Assembly: GCA_007115705.1 (NCBI GenBank)
Contig: QXEO01000531.1
Coordinates: 13,908,888-13,972,887, forward strand
Direction: 5' to 3'
Length of the DNA stretch: 64,000 nt
Source: Dactylis glomerata
Taxonomy: Eukaryota; Streptophyta; Magnoliopsida; Poales; Poaceae
The position numbers and the translations under genes were made by a program. Numbering within the stretch: position 1 is the stretch's first letter; the number at the start of each line of letters is the position of its first letter. Below the pieces are notes generated by a model. The model saw nothing but the letters and a program-made list of their open reading frames with translations, was not told where the DNA came from and ran no database searches. Of this stretch, positions 30,553 to 42,439 are shown in pieces.

Positions 30553-33121
30553 AACTCCTGCTCGTCCTCGAGTAGGTAAGTGATAACAAAAGAATAATTT
30601 TTGAGGTGACATGCACCTACACAATCTTGATCATATATGTAAGCATTGTGAGCTGGGATCAAAAGAACTTAAAACATGGACATGAAAGACATAATCTTGA
30701 TAATAAGAACTTAGCAACCATGTTGTAAACATGCAAATGAACACAAACAAAAGATCATGAAAATGAAACAATGAAAGTCAAACGTGTGTTCAAATCATAA
30801 GGAAAAACATACAAATGGTTTTCAGCTTGTCCTTCAAAGAGAGCAAAACATAAATGCATGGGACACCTCAAAGTTTAAGAGGGCGACTAGATACAAATAA
30901 TTTAAGAACAAGTGAAACCAACAATATGAATCAATCAATGAACTTTGGGACAATGCATATCACACTAAGAATGACAACTATGCTCTCTTAATGGTGCATA
31001 AAGAAAGAAGGTGGTGACTCCACATAAAAGTAAAAGAAGGGCCCTTCGCAGAGGGAAGCAGTGATTAAACATGTGCTAGAGCTTTTCATTTGTAAAACAG
31101 AGATATAAAAATTGGTTTTGAGAGGTGGTTGTCTTTGTCAACGACTGGCAATGGGGTTCTTACTATCTTCCATACAAAAATAAAGCAAGTTTTTGAGAGA
31201 GAGATTGGCACTCTTGTGCTCTTTTTATAAAACTTGGCACTCCTCCCCACCTTTTCCTTTCACATACCATGGCTAACCGATTCCATCGGGTGCCCACCAA
31301 CATTCACATTCATTGGAGGAGTGCCTTTTTTCTTTCTTTTTTCTCTTTTTTTTTCTTTTTGGAATAAGCAATATGGAAGATAGCAAATCCGACCACTACG
31401 TCCCCATGAGCTGAAAACAGTGTCACAAAACGAGAAGTATTTTGAAGGTTTTTTGAAAGGTAGCACATGAAAATTTACTTGGAATGGCTTGCAAATACCA
31501 TGCATAGGAATTTATAGTGGACACAATGGCAAACTTGGTTTTTGGGAGTTGGATGCACGAGTAGAGCTCATACTCAGTACAAAATGAGGGCTAGCAAAAG
31601 ACTGGGAGCGACCAACTAAGAGAGCAATAACGGCCATAATCATGCATAGCGACAAAGCGACATTAAAAGAAGCATAAGATGGCATCAAAAGTCAAAAACT
31701 AAATGATCATAGAGGCTATTGGCAACTTTGTAAGAGTCTAACATGTGTGAGCATGCGCCAAGTCAACCCAAATAAAGCATCAAGGAGAAAACCAAAATAA
31801 TGCTTCCATACAATAAAAACAACGCATGATTTTTTCAAAGGCTCATTAAGCAATCTCAGTTATTTGAGACAAGTCATGCTACAGCAAAACCACTAAGCAT
31901 ACTATCAAAAAGACATCAAGCACGACATGCAAAAGCCTAAGCCGCAGTCTACACAAGCTCCTTCTTGTACCACTTTTTTGCATAAAGCTTTTTCTCTTTC
32001 CCAACACCATTCAAACTTTTTTAATCCAACTCTTTTGAGGAAAACCAACATGGTCCAGAGGCAAAAATACACCTTGATAAATAAATATAAGAAGATCTGA
32101 ACGCAAATCAAGGCAAAAACAAAAACCAAAAGCAGTAGCAGAAAAAGAGAACACTCATTGAAACGATAAGAGTGAAAAACAGAGTGTTCTTGGCAAATGA
32201 AAAACGGAGTTCATCTCCTCCAAAAGAAACATGATGTGATCAAACCATTTATTGCAGCAAACAAAACAAACTAACTAAGAAAACTAAAACAACTGACGCT
32301 CCAAAAAAAACACATAGTGCATGAAGCAATAAAAATATAGTGTCTTGAAAGGTGACCTGATTTTTGCCGATGAAGAAGGGGTGCCTCGGGGGCATCCCCA
32401 AGCTTTGACGCTTGTACTTCTTGGATATTTCTTGGGGTGATGCATGGGCATCCCCAAGCTTGAGCTTTTGTCCATTCTTCAACTCATCTCATCATTCTCC
32501 AATCCCTACACTTGAAAACTTCCTTCATACAAAACTAAACACAATTCTATTAGCAACATTAGTTTAAGCATAACATTGAATCAACCTCTTTTTGCTTCAG
32601 TTTTCAACCCAAAACCACCACATATATAGCATATACTACTGTAGCAACTTCCCCAAAAGTTCCGTGATAAAAAGAACTCAAAAAGAAAGCGATAAAGCGG
32701 CAAACACAAATATTGGCAGAAATCTGTCAAAACTGAACAGCTGACAATGGTCGAATTTTTGAGGGGTTTTCTGTTGCTCAAATCAAAAAGTGTTCAACTA
32801 ATGAAAGTTTGGATATAACCTGGGGCATATGCACAAGAAATCGCAGATCCAAAAGATATACAGAGAATTTATACGAATTTTTACGGTGCAGCACCGAAAA
32901 CAGTTTCAGGACAGCAACATCCCCAAATCTTACCTCACTCAAATTAGAGGTTTCTCTTAGCACAAAAACGAAATAAAAAGGATAAGGAGCGGTTATTACA
33001 GTAGTAATAACTTCCAAGACTCAAATAAAATAAAAAGTACTGAAAATAAAACAATGGGTTATCTCCCAAGAGTGCTTTTCTTTAACGCCTTTGAGCTAGG
33101 CGCAGAAATTTGCAAAGATGC
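30553..33121 (-). other. G1 noncoding internal region
   Basis: About 2.6 kb after the polypurine tract, closely similar to the corresponding parts of G5 and G4. It has AT-rich tracts and no supported coding sequence. Confidence 0.6.
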
Positions 33122-33949
33122 TCATGTGGGCGCGCTTGAGGCAAAGGCGCCATATAGGAATTTAAAGCAATAGAGAGCATCAAAAAGCAAATATGGAACA
33201 CATTTAAATCTAAACCACTTCCTATGAAAAATAGTCTTGTAAAGAGACAAGTCATAAAAATGCAAAGCAAAAAGCATAGAGAGGCAAAACAAGTACAACT
33301 TCAAGAATTGCAACATAAAGAGGGGAAACTCAATATTGTTGGGATCCATCAAACCATGTTTCCCTCTCTCATAATAACTTTCAGTAGCATCATGAATAGA
33401 ATTAACAATGTAACTATCACATAAAGCATCCCTATCATGAGCCACATGCACAACAGAATTAATACTCACCACAGGAACAATAGTAGTAGGAGCAGATTCA
33501 ACAGAATAATTATTCTCATCACCATAATCATCATAAATAGGAGGCATATTGTAATCATAACTAATTTTATCCTCAATAGTAGGTGAACTGAAAATACTAT
33601 ACTCATCATCATAGCCATCATAAACTAGAGGTTTAGTACCATCACAAGCTAGAGAACTACTATGTCGCAAAGCATATTCTTCAAACATATCATCATAAGA
33701 AGGAACATCACATATGGGAGATAAAATATCATCAGAGCAAATTTTCCCCACTAAAGCTGGGGAACTAAAAATATCATGCTTAACAAAACCAGCTTCCCCA
33801 AGCTTAGACTTTTCTATAGCATTAGCATTAACAGTTTTCAAAGCATTCGTACTAATAACATTGCTATGCGAAATAAGCTCCAAAGGATTTTCAATTTTCT
33901 CTTCAAATCTAAAATCAGGAAAAAGACTAAAGAACTCTTTGTTTTCCAT
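33122..33949 (-). CDS. G1 ORF of unknown function (275 aa)
   Basis: Starts at ATG 33949, about 115 bp inside the primer site, where gag begins in related elements. I do not recognise a domain. The first two thirds are acidic and rich in Asp, Tyr, Ser and Pro, with three spaced repeats of an F-S-S-P-x-hydrophobic-x-x-K-I type motif (IFSSPALVGKI, IFSSPTIEDKI and a looser LSPICDVPS). The last 75 residues are hydrophobic/aromatic and cross into sequence that resembles noncoding DNA elsewhere, so the true end may be earlier. The uninterrupted frame suggests recent constraint or youth. It could be a remnant of a longer polyprotein or a protein kept by this non-autonomous family. Confidence 0.5.
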   Translation of the reverse strand: MENKEFFSLFPDFRFEEKIENPLELISHSNVISTNALKTVNANAIEKSKLGEAGFVKHDIFSSPALVGKICSDDILSPICDVPSYDDMFEEYALRHSSSLACDGTKPLVYDGYDDEYSIFSSPTIEDKISYDYNMPPIYDDYGDENNYSVESAPTTIVPVVSINSVVHVAHDRDALCDSYIVNSIHDATESYYERGKHGLMDPNNIEFPLFMLQFLKLYLFCLSMLFALHFYDLSLYKTIFHRKWFRFKCVPYLLFDALYCFKFLYGAFASSAPT

Positions 33950-34062
33950 TAAGCCTAACTAGTGAAAATAAAAACAAGAAACAAAAAGATATAATTGCAG
34001 AATCTAAAGGAAATAACTCCGAGCACTCACACAGGAGGATGTGAGTACCTTTTACCTTACCT

Positions 34063-34079
34063 CCCCGGCAACGGCGCCA
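34063..34079 (-). other. G1 primer-binding site
   Basis: The minus strand reads TGGCGCCGTTGCCGGGG, a primer site usually assigned to tRNA-Asp in grass Gypsy elements. It lies 10 bp inside the 5' LTR. Confidence 0.8.
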
Positions 34080-34089
34080 GAAAAGAGCT

Positions 34090-35627
34090 TGATGTCTACG
34101 CACTTCTATTCCTGTAGACACTTGTTGGGCCTCCAAGTGCAGAGGTTTGTAGAACAGCAGCAAGTTTCCCTTAAGTGGAGTACCCAAGGTTTATCGAACT
34201 CAGGGAGGTTAGAGGTCAAAGCTATCCCTCTCAAGCAACCCTGCAATTACGATACAAAAAGTCTCTTGTGTCCCCAACACACCCAATACACTTGTCAGAT
34301 GTATAGGTGCACTAGTTCGGCGAAGAGATAGTGAAATACAAGTGGTATAGATGATTATAAGTAGCAAACGTGATGTGAAATAAATATCGCTGCGAGCAAA
34401 CAAGTAACAAAATAGCAAGTAAACGGTGTGCAATGCTTGGAAACAAGGCCTAGGGATCATACTTTCACTAGTGGACACACTCGCAACAATATAACATGAC
34501 TGAACAAATAACTTCTCTTTGCTAAGGCACTCTAAATTACTCTCCTATTGAATAACACTAATCATTGTGTAGTGGCTACAGAAGCACCCCTTAAAGTTCA
34601 TCAAGTACTTGACAAACACCACTCATAGCGATACCCAAATCAGATCACAACTCAAGATAGAAATCATTGCAACTTAAACCAAGTACTAACACGGTGCACA
34701 CACTGTCAATATTACACCATGAAAGGAGGAATAGATCACTCAAACTATCATAGCAATAATTATTCTCATAATCCACAAGAGATCACAATCATAGTCTAAA
34801 CCAAGTACCACCATGATGCACGCACTGTCACCGTTACACCATAGCAGGAGGAATAGATTACTTTAATAACATTGCTAGAGTACACAAAATATCTGAATAA
34901 TAACATGTACTTGTTCAACATGATACAAAGCTCACGATCACATAAAGATCACATCATGGGAGAGAGAGGTGAACCACATAGCTACCGGTAGAGCCCTTAG
35001 CCCCGGGGATGAACTACTCCCTCCTCATCATAGGAGACAGCAAGGTTGATGGAGATGGCGGTGAGGTCGATGGAGACGGCGGAGACGGCGATGGAGACCG
35101 ATGGAGATGGCTCCGGGGGCACTTCCCCGTCCCGGCAGGGTGCCGGAACAGAGACTTCTGTCCCCCGAAATTCGTCGGCGATGGCGGCGGAGCTGCGGAA
35201 CTGCTTCTGGAAAATTGATCGGGCCCTTAGGTTTTTCTCGTCGGGGGGTACTTATAGGCGAAGGGGCGTCGTAAGAGGTGGAGCCAGGCTCCCTCACACA
35301 TGGGTGGCGCGGCCAGGGGCCTGGCCGCGCCAGCCCTATGTGTGGGGCCCTGGTGGCCCCTCTCCGTCTCTCCTTCGGATCTCTGGAAGCTTCCGGGAAA
35401 AATAAGACTTCAGGAACTTGTTTCGTCCAATTCCGAGAATATTTCCTGTGTATCACTTCTGAAACACAAAAACAGCAGAAAACAGGGAACTGGCACTGTG
35501 GCAACTCGTTAATAGGTTAGTTCCGGAAAATGCATAAAAGTGCCACGAAGTGTAATGAAACAATAGGCAAATGGTGTAAAAACAAGCATGGAGCATCAAA
35601 AAATATGGATACGTTGGAGATGTATCA
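34090..35627 (-). repeat. G1 5' LTR
   Basis: Partner of 29000-30538 and nearly identical to it, implying a young insertion. It ends GATGTATCA where its partner has GACGTATCA. Confidence 0.9.
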
Positions 35628-35740
35628 CGGTCGTCGAGGGTTAGTCTCCGTTGCTACCACCCCATAGAGTATCTTGGCTAGTTTATGTGTTCTTGCGTAG
35701 GAAAAATTTTGTTTTCTATGCTACGAACCCATCAGAACAT

Positions 35741-37187
35741 TGATGGCGCGGTGATGATGGTGTCAGAAAACTTGTTGGCATTTGTTGATGAAGTAAAAAT
35801 GACCGGTCAGTTGGAAACCCCAAGAGAAGGTTTGATGAATATAGCAGCAAGTTTTCCCTCAGTTATGAAACCAAGGTTATCAATCCAGTAGGAGGACGAC
35901 AAAACGACTGAAGGTGATGCCCGCTAGCTATGTGATGCTCTAACAAGGGCGTCGTTAACGATTTCTTGTTAGCGCGTCTTCAACCAGTAGCAACGTGGAA
36001 CCTGCACACAACACAACCAAATACTTTGTTCCCAACTTACGATGAGGTTGTCAATCTCACTGGTTTGCTTAAAACAAAGGGTATGAGCGTATCGAGTGGA
36101 AAGTGATAATAGTATGCGAGTAAAGTAAACAGTGCGAGTAAAGTAAACAGGTGATGGCAATATAAAGGAAATAGGACCGGGCTCCACAGTTCACTAGTGG
36201 TGTCTCTCCATAAGATAAAATAATACATGCTGGGTAAACAAATTACAGTTGGGCAATTGATAGAATAAAGACAATGTGCATATGTCGAGAGGATCACTAT
36301 GAGATTTACTGTAGGCATTACAACAAGATACATAGACCGCCATCCAACTGCATCTATGACTAATAATCCACTTGTGGCGAATCAATCTGAGAACTCCACA
36401 AATATTAAGTTGCGAACAACAGATAATTGCATTAAGCAAAGTGTGTAATGTAAACAAAGCATATGCCCTTGAGCATATGAATGTTGTTTTCCCCCTAGTA
36501 GCAACATCACATCTACAACCTTAGAGGTTTCGGTCACTCCCCCAGATTAAATAGAGGCATGAACCCACTATCGAGCATAAATACCCCCTCTTGGAGTCAC
36601 TAGCAACTACTCGGCCAAGATAGCTACTAACAACGGAGAGCTTGCAAGATCATAAACAACATAGAGATAACATAAGATATATGATTCAGTACATCAACTC
36701 AATCATAACACCAATATTCATTGGATCCCAACAAACACAACATGTAGAATTACATAAAGGTAGTCTCGATCATGTAAAGCAGCTCACGAGACCTAAACAT
36801 GAAGCACATGGTGGAGAAGACAACCATCTAGCTACTGCTATGGACCCATAGTCCAAGGTAGACTACTCACTCATCGCGCCGGAGGCAAGCATGGCGATGA
36901 AGAAGACCTCTGGTGGCGATTTCTCTCTCTGGCAGGGTGCCGGGAAGAGCTTCTGGACCCTCCCGATCTTTGGGTCGACGGTGGCGGCGGATCACGATGT
37001 GTTCTGGAAAAGTGATCGGGTATTTAGGTTTTTCCCATCGGGGGGGTCTTTATAGGCGAAGGGGCAGCGTCAGAAGTGGACCAGGGGGCCCACACCACAG
37101 GCCGGCGCAGGCCAGGGGTGGGCCGCGCCCCCTAGTGGTGTGGCCACCCTCTGGTCCGACTCCGTCTCCTCTTCGATGTTCTGGAAG
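35741..37187 (-). repeat. G4 3' LTR, first segment
   Basis: Starts TGATGGCGCGGTGATG and matches 60436 onward. It is interrupted at 37187 after GGAAG and resumes at 55013. Confidence 0.85.
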
Positions 37188-38584
37188 TGATGACCCACAA
37201 GTATAGGGGATCGCAACAGTCTTCGAGCGAAGTATTACCCAAATTTATTGATTCGACATAAGGGGAGCCAAAGAATATATGTAAGCCTTAACAGATGAGT
37301 TGTCAATTCAGCTGCACCTGGAAATAGTCTCGCTCGCAGTGGTTTATCAGTAGCAACAGTTTTATAGTGGTGACAGTAGTGAAACAGTAACAGCAGTAGT
37401 AAAATAGCAGCGGTAATAGTAACAGTTGTAAACAGTAGGAACAAATACTGTAGGCATAGGGATGGATTACGGGCGTTGCATGGATAAGATAATTCATGAA
37501 ATCAATGAGACATGGGCATTGCAGATAAATAATAATAAAGCATCCTAGTACAAACAATCATAGGCATGTGTTCCGTATATAGTCGTACGTGCTCACAAGG
37601 AGAAACTTGCACGACATCTTTTGTCCTACCAGCCTGTTGCAGCAGGGCCTCAAGGGAAACTACTGGTAATTAAGGTACTACTTTTAATAAAGTACCGGAG
37701 CAAAGCATTAGCACTCGGTGAACACATGTGATCCTCACATCATAGCCATCCCCTCTGGTTATCCCAATTTCTGTCACTTTGGGGCCTCGGGTTCCGGACA
37801 ACAATATGTGTATACAACTTGTAGGTAAGACCATAAACAACAAGTATCATCATAGAAATAATAATATGTTCAAATCTGAAATCATGGCACTCGGGCCCAA
37901 AGTGACAAGCATTAAGCACAACAAGTTGCAACAATGTCATAGGCACTAAATAATGATACTAGGCACTATGCCCTATCAATCTCATATCAAATTACATGAA
38001 CAATCTCATCCAATCCCTACCATCCCCTCACCTACAGCGGGGGAATTACTCACACATGGATGGGGGAATCATGGATGGTCGATCGAGGAGCGTCGGTGGT
38101 GATGGTGATGAAGATCTCCTCCGAATCCCCATTCTGGCAGGGTGCCAGAACAGAGTTTCTGGTTCTGAATCGCGGTTTCTGATGGCGGCGGCGCAGCGGA
38201 AGTCTATCTGGGAAAAACGCCGTCTCCCCGATATTATGTCGTCAGGGGGTATATGTACGCGAGAGGGGAGGTCGAGAGGGGCGCTGGGGCCCCCTCACGC
38301 AGGGGTGGCGCGGCCAGGGCTGGGCCGCGCCACCACTGTGTGACGGCCCCTCGAGCCCCTTCTCCCTCCTGTCTTCTGGCTCCGTGGGTCTTCTGGTGAA
38401 ATAGGATTTTTCATGATTTTTCTTGAATTTTTACTGGAAGTTGAATTTCTGCACAAAAACGAGACACCAGAGCAATTCTGCTGAAAACAGCGTCAGTCCA
38501 TGTTAGTTGTATTCAAAACACACAAATTAGAGGAGAAACAATAGCAAAAGTGTTCGGGAAAGTAGATACGTTTTGGACGTATCA
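37188..38584 (-). repeat. G2 3' LTR
   Basis: 1397 bp, nearly identical to 53610-55007. Ends GTTTTGGACGTATCA. ORFs inside recur in the partner and are not genes. Confidence 0.9.
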
Positions 38585-38600
38585 ACTCCCCCCAAGCTTA

Positions 38601-40607
38601 GCTATTTGCTTGTCCTCAAGCAATTCAGTCAACAACTGAGAGCGATAAAAGAAACTTTCACGAACACATTTGCTCATATGATGTATATATACTAACTATG
38701 TGATCAAGTACTCAGGCGATTCATAATAAGAAATATGCAACTAATGTCACCTCATAGTCAAGCAAGCTATGAAAGAGTGCCAATGCACTAATAACAAGTA
38801 ACATGTGCATGAGAAGCTACAAGATTGTAATATGCATAAATGATATGAAAGAGTAGTATCCAGCTTGCCTTTATTTGTAGAGCAAAACATAAATGCTGAG
38901 GCACCTCTGAAGTCCAAGGGAAGACTAGAAGTAGAAATATCAAAGATACAAGCATCAAAGTTATACCACAATTAACCGTGTTCTGGGACAAGCACATTAT
39001 ACTAAGAATAACAGCTATGCTCTCAAGAAGTGCTTAAAGTTAGAAGATGGTGACTCAACATAAAAGTAAACGAATGGCCCTTCGCAGAGGGAAGCAGGGA
39101 TTTAACATGTGCTAGAGCTTTTCATTTGTAAATCAGAGATAAAAGTTTCTTTTGAGAGGTGGTTGTTCAATGTCAACGACTAGCAATGGGGACTTGCTAT
39201 CTTCCATAATAAACAAGTGAGAGCGGTTCCGAGTTCTTTGAAATTTGGCACATTGGTGCTCTTTTATAAAGCTTTGGCACTCCTCCCCACCTTTTTTCTT
39301 TCTCAAACCATGGCTAACCGATTCCATCGGGTGCCCACCAACTTTCACATTCCTTTGGAGGAGTGCCTTTTTTTCTTTTAGGATTAAGATTATAATGGTC
39401 TGACCAGCTCCCTTGCAAAATTAATGACGAGCAGATGAAGCTGCCTAGTCGAGGGGTACTCAATTTAATATGGAAGATAGCAATTCCGACCACTATGTCC
39501 CCATGAGCTAAAAACAGTGGCACAAAATGAGAAGTAGTTGAAAGTTTTGAAAGGTAGCACATGAAAATTTACTTGGAATGGCTTACAAATACCATACATA
39601 GGAATTTATAGTGGACTCTTTGGAAGACTTGGTTTTTGGTAATTGGATGCACGAGTAGAGCTCATACTCAGTACACGTGAAGGCTAGCAAAAGACTGGGA
39701 AGCGACAATCGAGAGAGCAATAACTATCATAATCATGCTTGCGACAAAACAAAATTAATATAGGCATAAAAATGATACAAGAACTCTGAGGCAATTTAGA
39801 TCATCGAGGCTTAATTGACTTTTTGTTCAGTCATGTACATGCTTGAGCATGTGCCAAGTCGATTCAAATGAAGCTTTCAGAGGTGGATACCACAATATCA
39901 TACCATACTATGAATAAAACAATGCATGCAAGTGTCTACATGACGTGCTACAGGCTAATAGTAAATTGAAACTAATCATATGAGAGCAAGAACTACAAAG
40001 CATCCATTAGATAACATATACCTTACATGAACCGACTAAGCATGTCCACATAGATGAGTATATGTACAAAAATGAAAACAAATAGAGTTCATACCAGCCT
40101 CTTACCACATCTCGGATTGTCATATATCGTCATTATTGCTCTTCACTTGTGTGGCTTGAATAATATAAAGTGAATACCAAGTAACGGGAGACTGAACTCT
40201 GCAACAAACTTTACAAAGCCGAAGAAGAACAACAAATATTTTTGGGGTTTTCGATTTTTGAAGCAAAAGCGGAAGGAAATAGCAAGTAAAACAAACCAAA
40301 GGTAGAAAACCAAAGAACCAAATAGAGAGAAACAACGGAAATATTTTTGGTCCTTTTGGTGTTTTGGAAAGCAGAAGTAAGAACTTAGAACAATAAAGAA
40401 GGTGAAACATGGATATACAAAGGTCTAACAAAATATGATATGTAGATGAGTGAATCGTCGGCGTACCTCCCCCCAAGCTTAGGCTTTTGGCCTAAGTGGA
40501 GATCAATTTCGACTTTGATAGCTACCCTAGGCTAGTGGGTCATCATAGGTGTAATCGTACCCGGGCTCTCATGAAGACGAAGCTGATAGCGCATAATCAT
40601 AATAAGG
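38601..40607 (-). other. G2 noncoding internal region
   Basis: Contains stretches similar to G1/G5 (for example 39080-39340 against 31040-31310), showing shared 3' modules between families. No coding sequence is supported; the 118-residue ORF at 40120-40476 has no recognisable domain. Confidence 0.55.
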
Positions 40608-41639
40608 CTACTCATAAGGGAAATTCGTAGTGTTGGAGGGCTGCCCCGACTCTTCGGTGCCCTCCTCATCGTGTACAGGCGGCGGGTGCTCCTCCACGTA
40701 CGCATCAAGCTCATCTTCTAAAAGCGACCATCCATTCCTGTGATCAAGGTTAAACAAAAGAGGTGCAGGCAAACGGATTGATCGTTTAGTCTTTACTACC
40801 CTCCAGGTAGTCTTCTTGAAAAAGGTTAGCTCAAATGTTAAATTAATCAAACTGGCAGGAGGAGAAATAAACTTATGTTGAACCATAGCATCAAGACCAA
40901 GTTTCTCCTCGGGGAACTGCAGATCTCGAAAATGAGGCACAACACCATGCAAAGCTAACAGGCGTGAAGCTATAAGCCCCCCACAGATTCCCCCTTTCTC
41001 ACGATTAATATCAAGGCGGAAAGCTATTAAGGCACCCAAATGATAAGTTCTATCACGCCTTAAAGCAGCAGCAATAAAAGCTAGATCATGGAGAGATAAT
41101 TTACTTGCAGATTTCCTAGCAAGAACACATTTGGTAATGAAGAAGGCGAAATATCGAATGGATGGGAAATGAATGTTTTGAATTTTACCACCCTCTCCTG
41201 TGAAGCTTCTTCCTTGACAAATCTCCTAGTATAGTTCTAACAATTGCCTTGGTTGTCCCCTTATCTTCTCGAGCGATCCCCACTGTGGTACTCTAATAGC
41301 TGTACAGAAAACATCAAGAGGCAAGTCCACAGATTTGTTATAAATTTTATAATGTACCATGGGATTAGAAGTGGACCAGCTAAATCTAAAATCCTGCACC
41401 ACAGACATTGTTAGTTTAACATATTGGGGAGGTTCACCCTCAACAAAATATTCTAATCCTGCATTAGAGAGTAAGGTTTGAAAATCCTGCAGGATTCCAG
41501 CAGCACTCAAGAATGCTGAGCATGGATAGTGTGAAGGGAAAACCTTCTCTTCACGGTGAACTTTCATAACATCTTGCACTTCTAGTTCATGTTGAGAGAG
41601 TTGATATGCATTCCTTTCCATTTCTGAAAATTTTGACAC
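40608..41639 (-). pseudogene. Athila ORF1-like protein of G2, one in-frame stop
   Basis: A single minus-strand frame of about 343 codons is interrupted only by TAG at 41226-41228. The first part includes FPSHYPCSAFLSAAGILQDF and FFCTAIRVPQWG-like sequence. Past the stop come IQNIHFPSIRYFAFFITKCV, LHDLAFIAAALRRDRTYHLG and an acidic C-terminus. This resembles the 'retrotransposon Orf1' C-terminal family of Athila-type Gypsy elements, whose function is unknown. It lies 3' of gag-protease where an extra or envelope-position ORF is found in that lineage. No membrane segments or signal peptide are visible. Assignment is from memory of the family. Confidence 0.55.
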
Positions 41640-42439
41640 ACCTCATAAAAAGTGATTTAAAGACAAGCAAGTGTAGGAAACTACTATGGTGAGTTACTAG
41701 AGAGCTATCATGCATCAAAATAACCTTTCTAAGCAATAGAACAAACATGCATACTCATTTATACTGTCACCTACAATGCTAAAATAATCAAGATATACTT
41801 CACCAAAAGAAAATCTACTTGGACAAGTGGAGGAGTCACATACCGGAGAGCAAATGATCCAAATTTCAGCAGAAATGTTGGGCTGAGCAAGGAGATCGAA
41901 AAATCAAGGTGAAGAACAGCAAGAACTCGGGCTTGAGAAAATGGGGCGGTGTTTTTCGGGAGAGAGAAAGAGCAGGGGAAGAAGAGATGAGTGAGGGGCC
42001 TGGTGGGGCCCCCTCACACCTGGGTGGCGCTGCCAGGGCTGGGCCGCGCCACCTATGTGTGAGGTGGCGTGGCTGCCCCACCTGGTGCCTCCCAGGTGTC
42101 TCTCTACCCCATTTTTGACATAAAAATTTATAAAGAATTTTCTGGAATTTTTCGAGAAACTTTATTTTCGAGGATTTTTCAGAAATTGGCATATTGATAA
42201 AACGAGGATGAAAAGATTTCAAGCAAATCAAAACTAAGCATGCAGCAGCTCTGAGATACTCTTAATCAAGCAACTTAACTGAAGAAACAAAATTTGATGA
42301 AAGTAAATACAATTGAGGTGGAGTGGATGCGGTGAAAACGAAGTTTCGTTCATATAAAATCACTTTGTTAACAAGGTTGATCAAGTCTTGTTACCAAACT
42401 AACTTTGTATGAGGCAAAACTTTGCACTTCACTAAATGC

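Larger units (their letters stand above)
29000..35627 (-). mobile_element. Gypsy element G1, gag-less, near-identical LTRs
   Basis: 6.6 kb. LTRs at 29000-30538 and 34090-35627 start TGATGTCTACGCACTTC and end ...GTATCA. The polypurine tract is at 30539-30552 and the primer site at 34063-34079, showing minus-strand orientation. Flanking TGGTC (28995-28999) and CGGTC (35628-35632) are a target duplication with one mismatch. The interior carries one ORF (33122-33949) with no gag, protease, RT or integrase similarity, so the element is non-autonomous, resembling a LARD-type derivative. Confidence 0.85.
27404..35734 (+). mobile_element. Copia solo LTR C2, split by Gypsy G1
   Basis: Segments 27404-28999 and 35633-35734 (about 1.7 kb) form one LTR that starts TGAAGGGAATATGC and ends CGAACCCATCA. 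It is related to the LTRs of C1 in the same orientation. GAACA flanks both ends (27399-27403 and 35735-35739), so this is a true insertion reduced to a solo LTR by LTR-LTR recombination. Its 28585-28670 part includes a TATAAAAGG promoter-like string. Confidence 0.85.

Noticed and set aside
36194..37557. Repeated minus-strand hydrophobic ORFs in Gypsy LTRs, also present near 53657-53979 and 60664-61152
   Set aside because: Duplicated with the LTRs, AT-rich, with no recognised motif; not genes.
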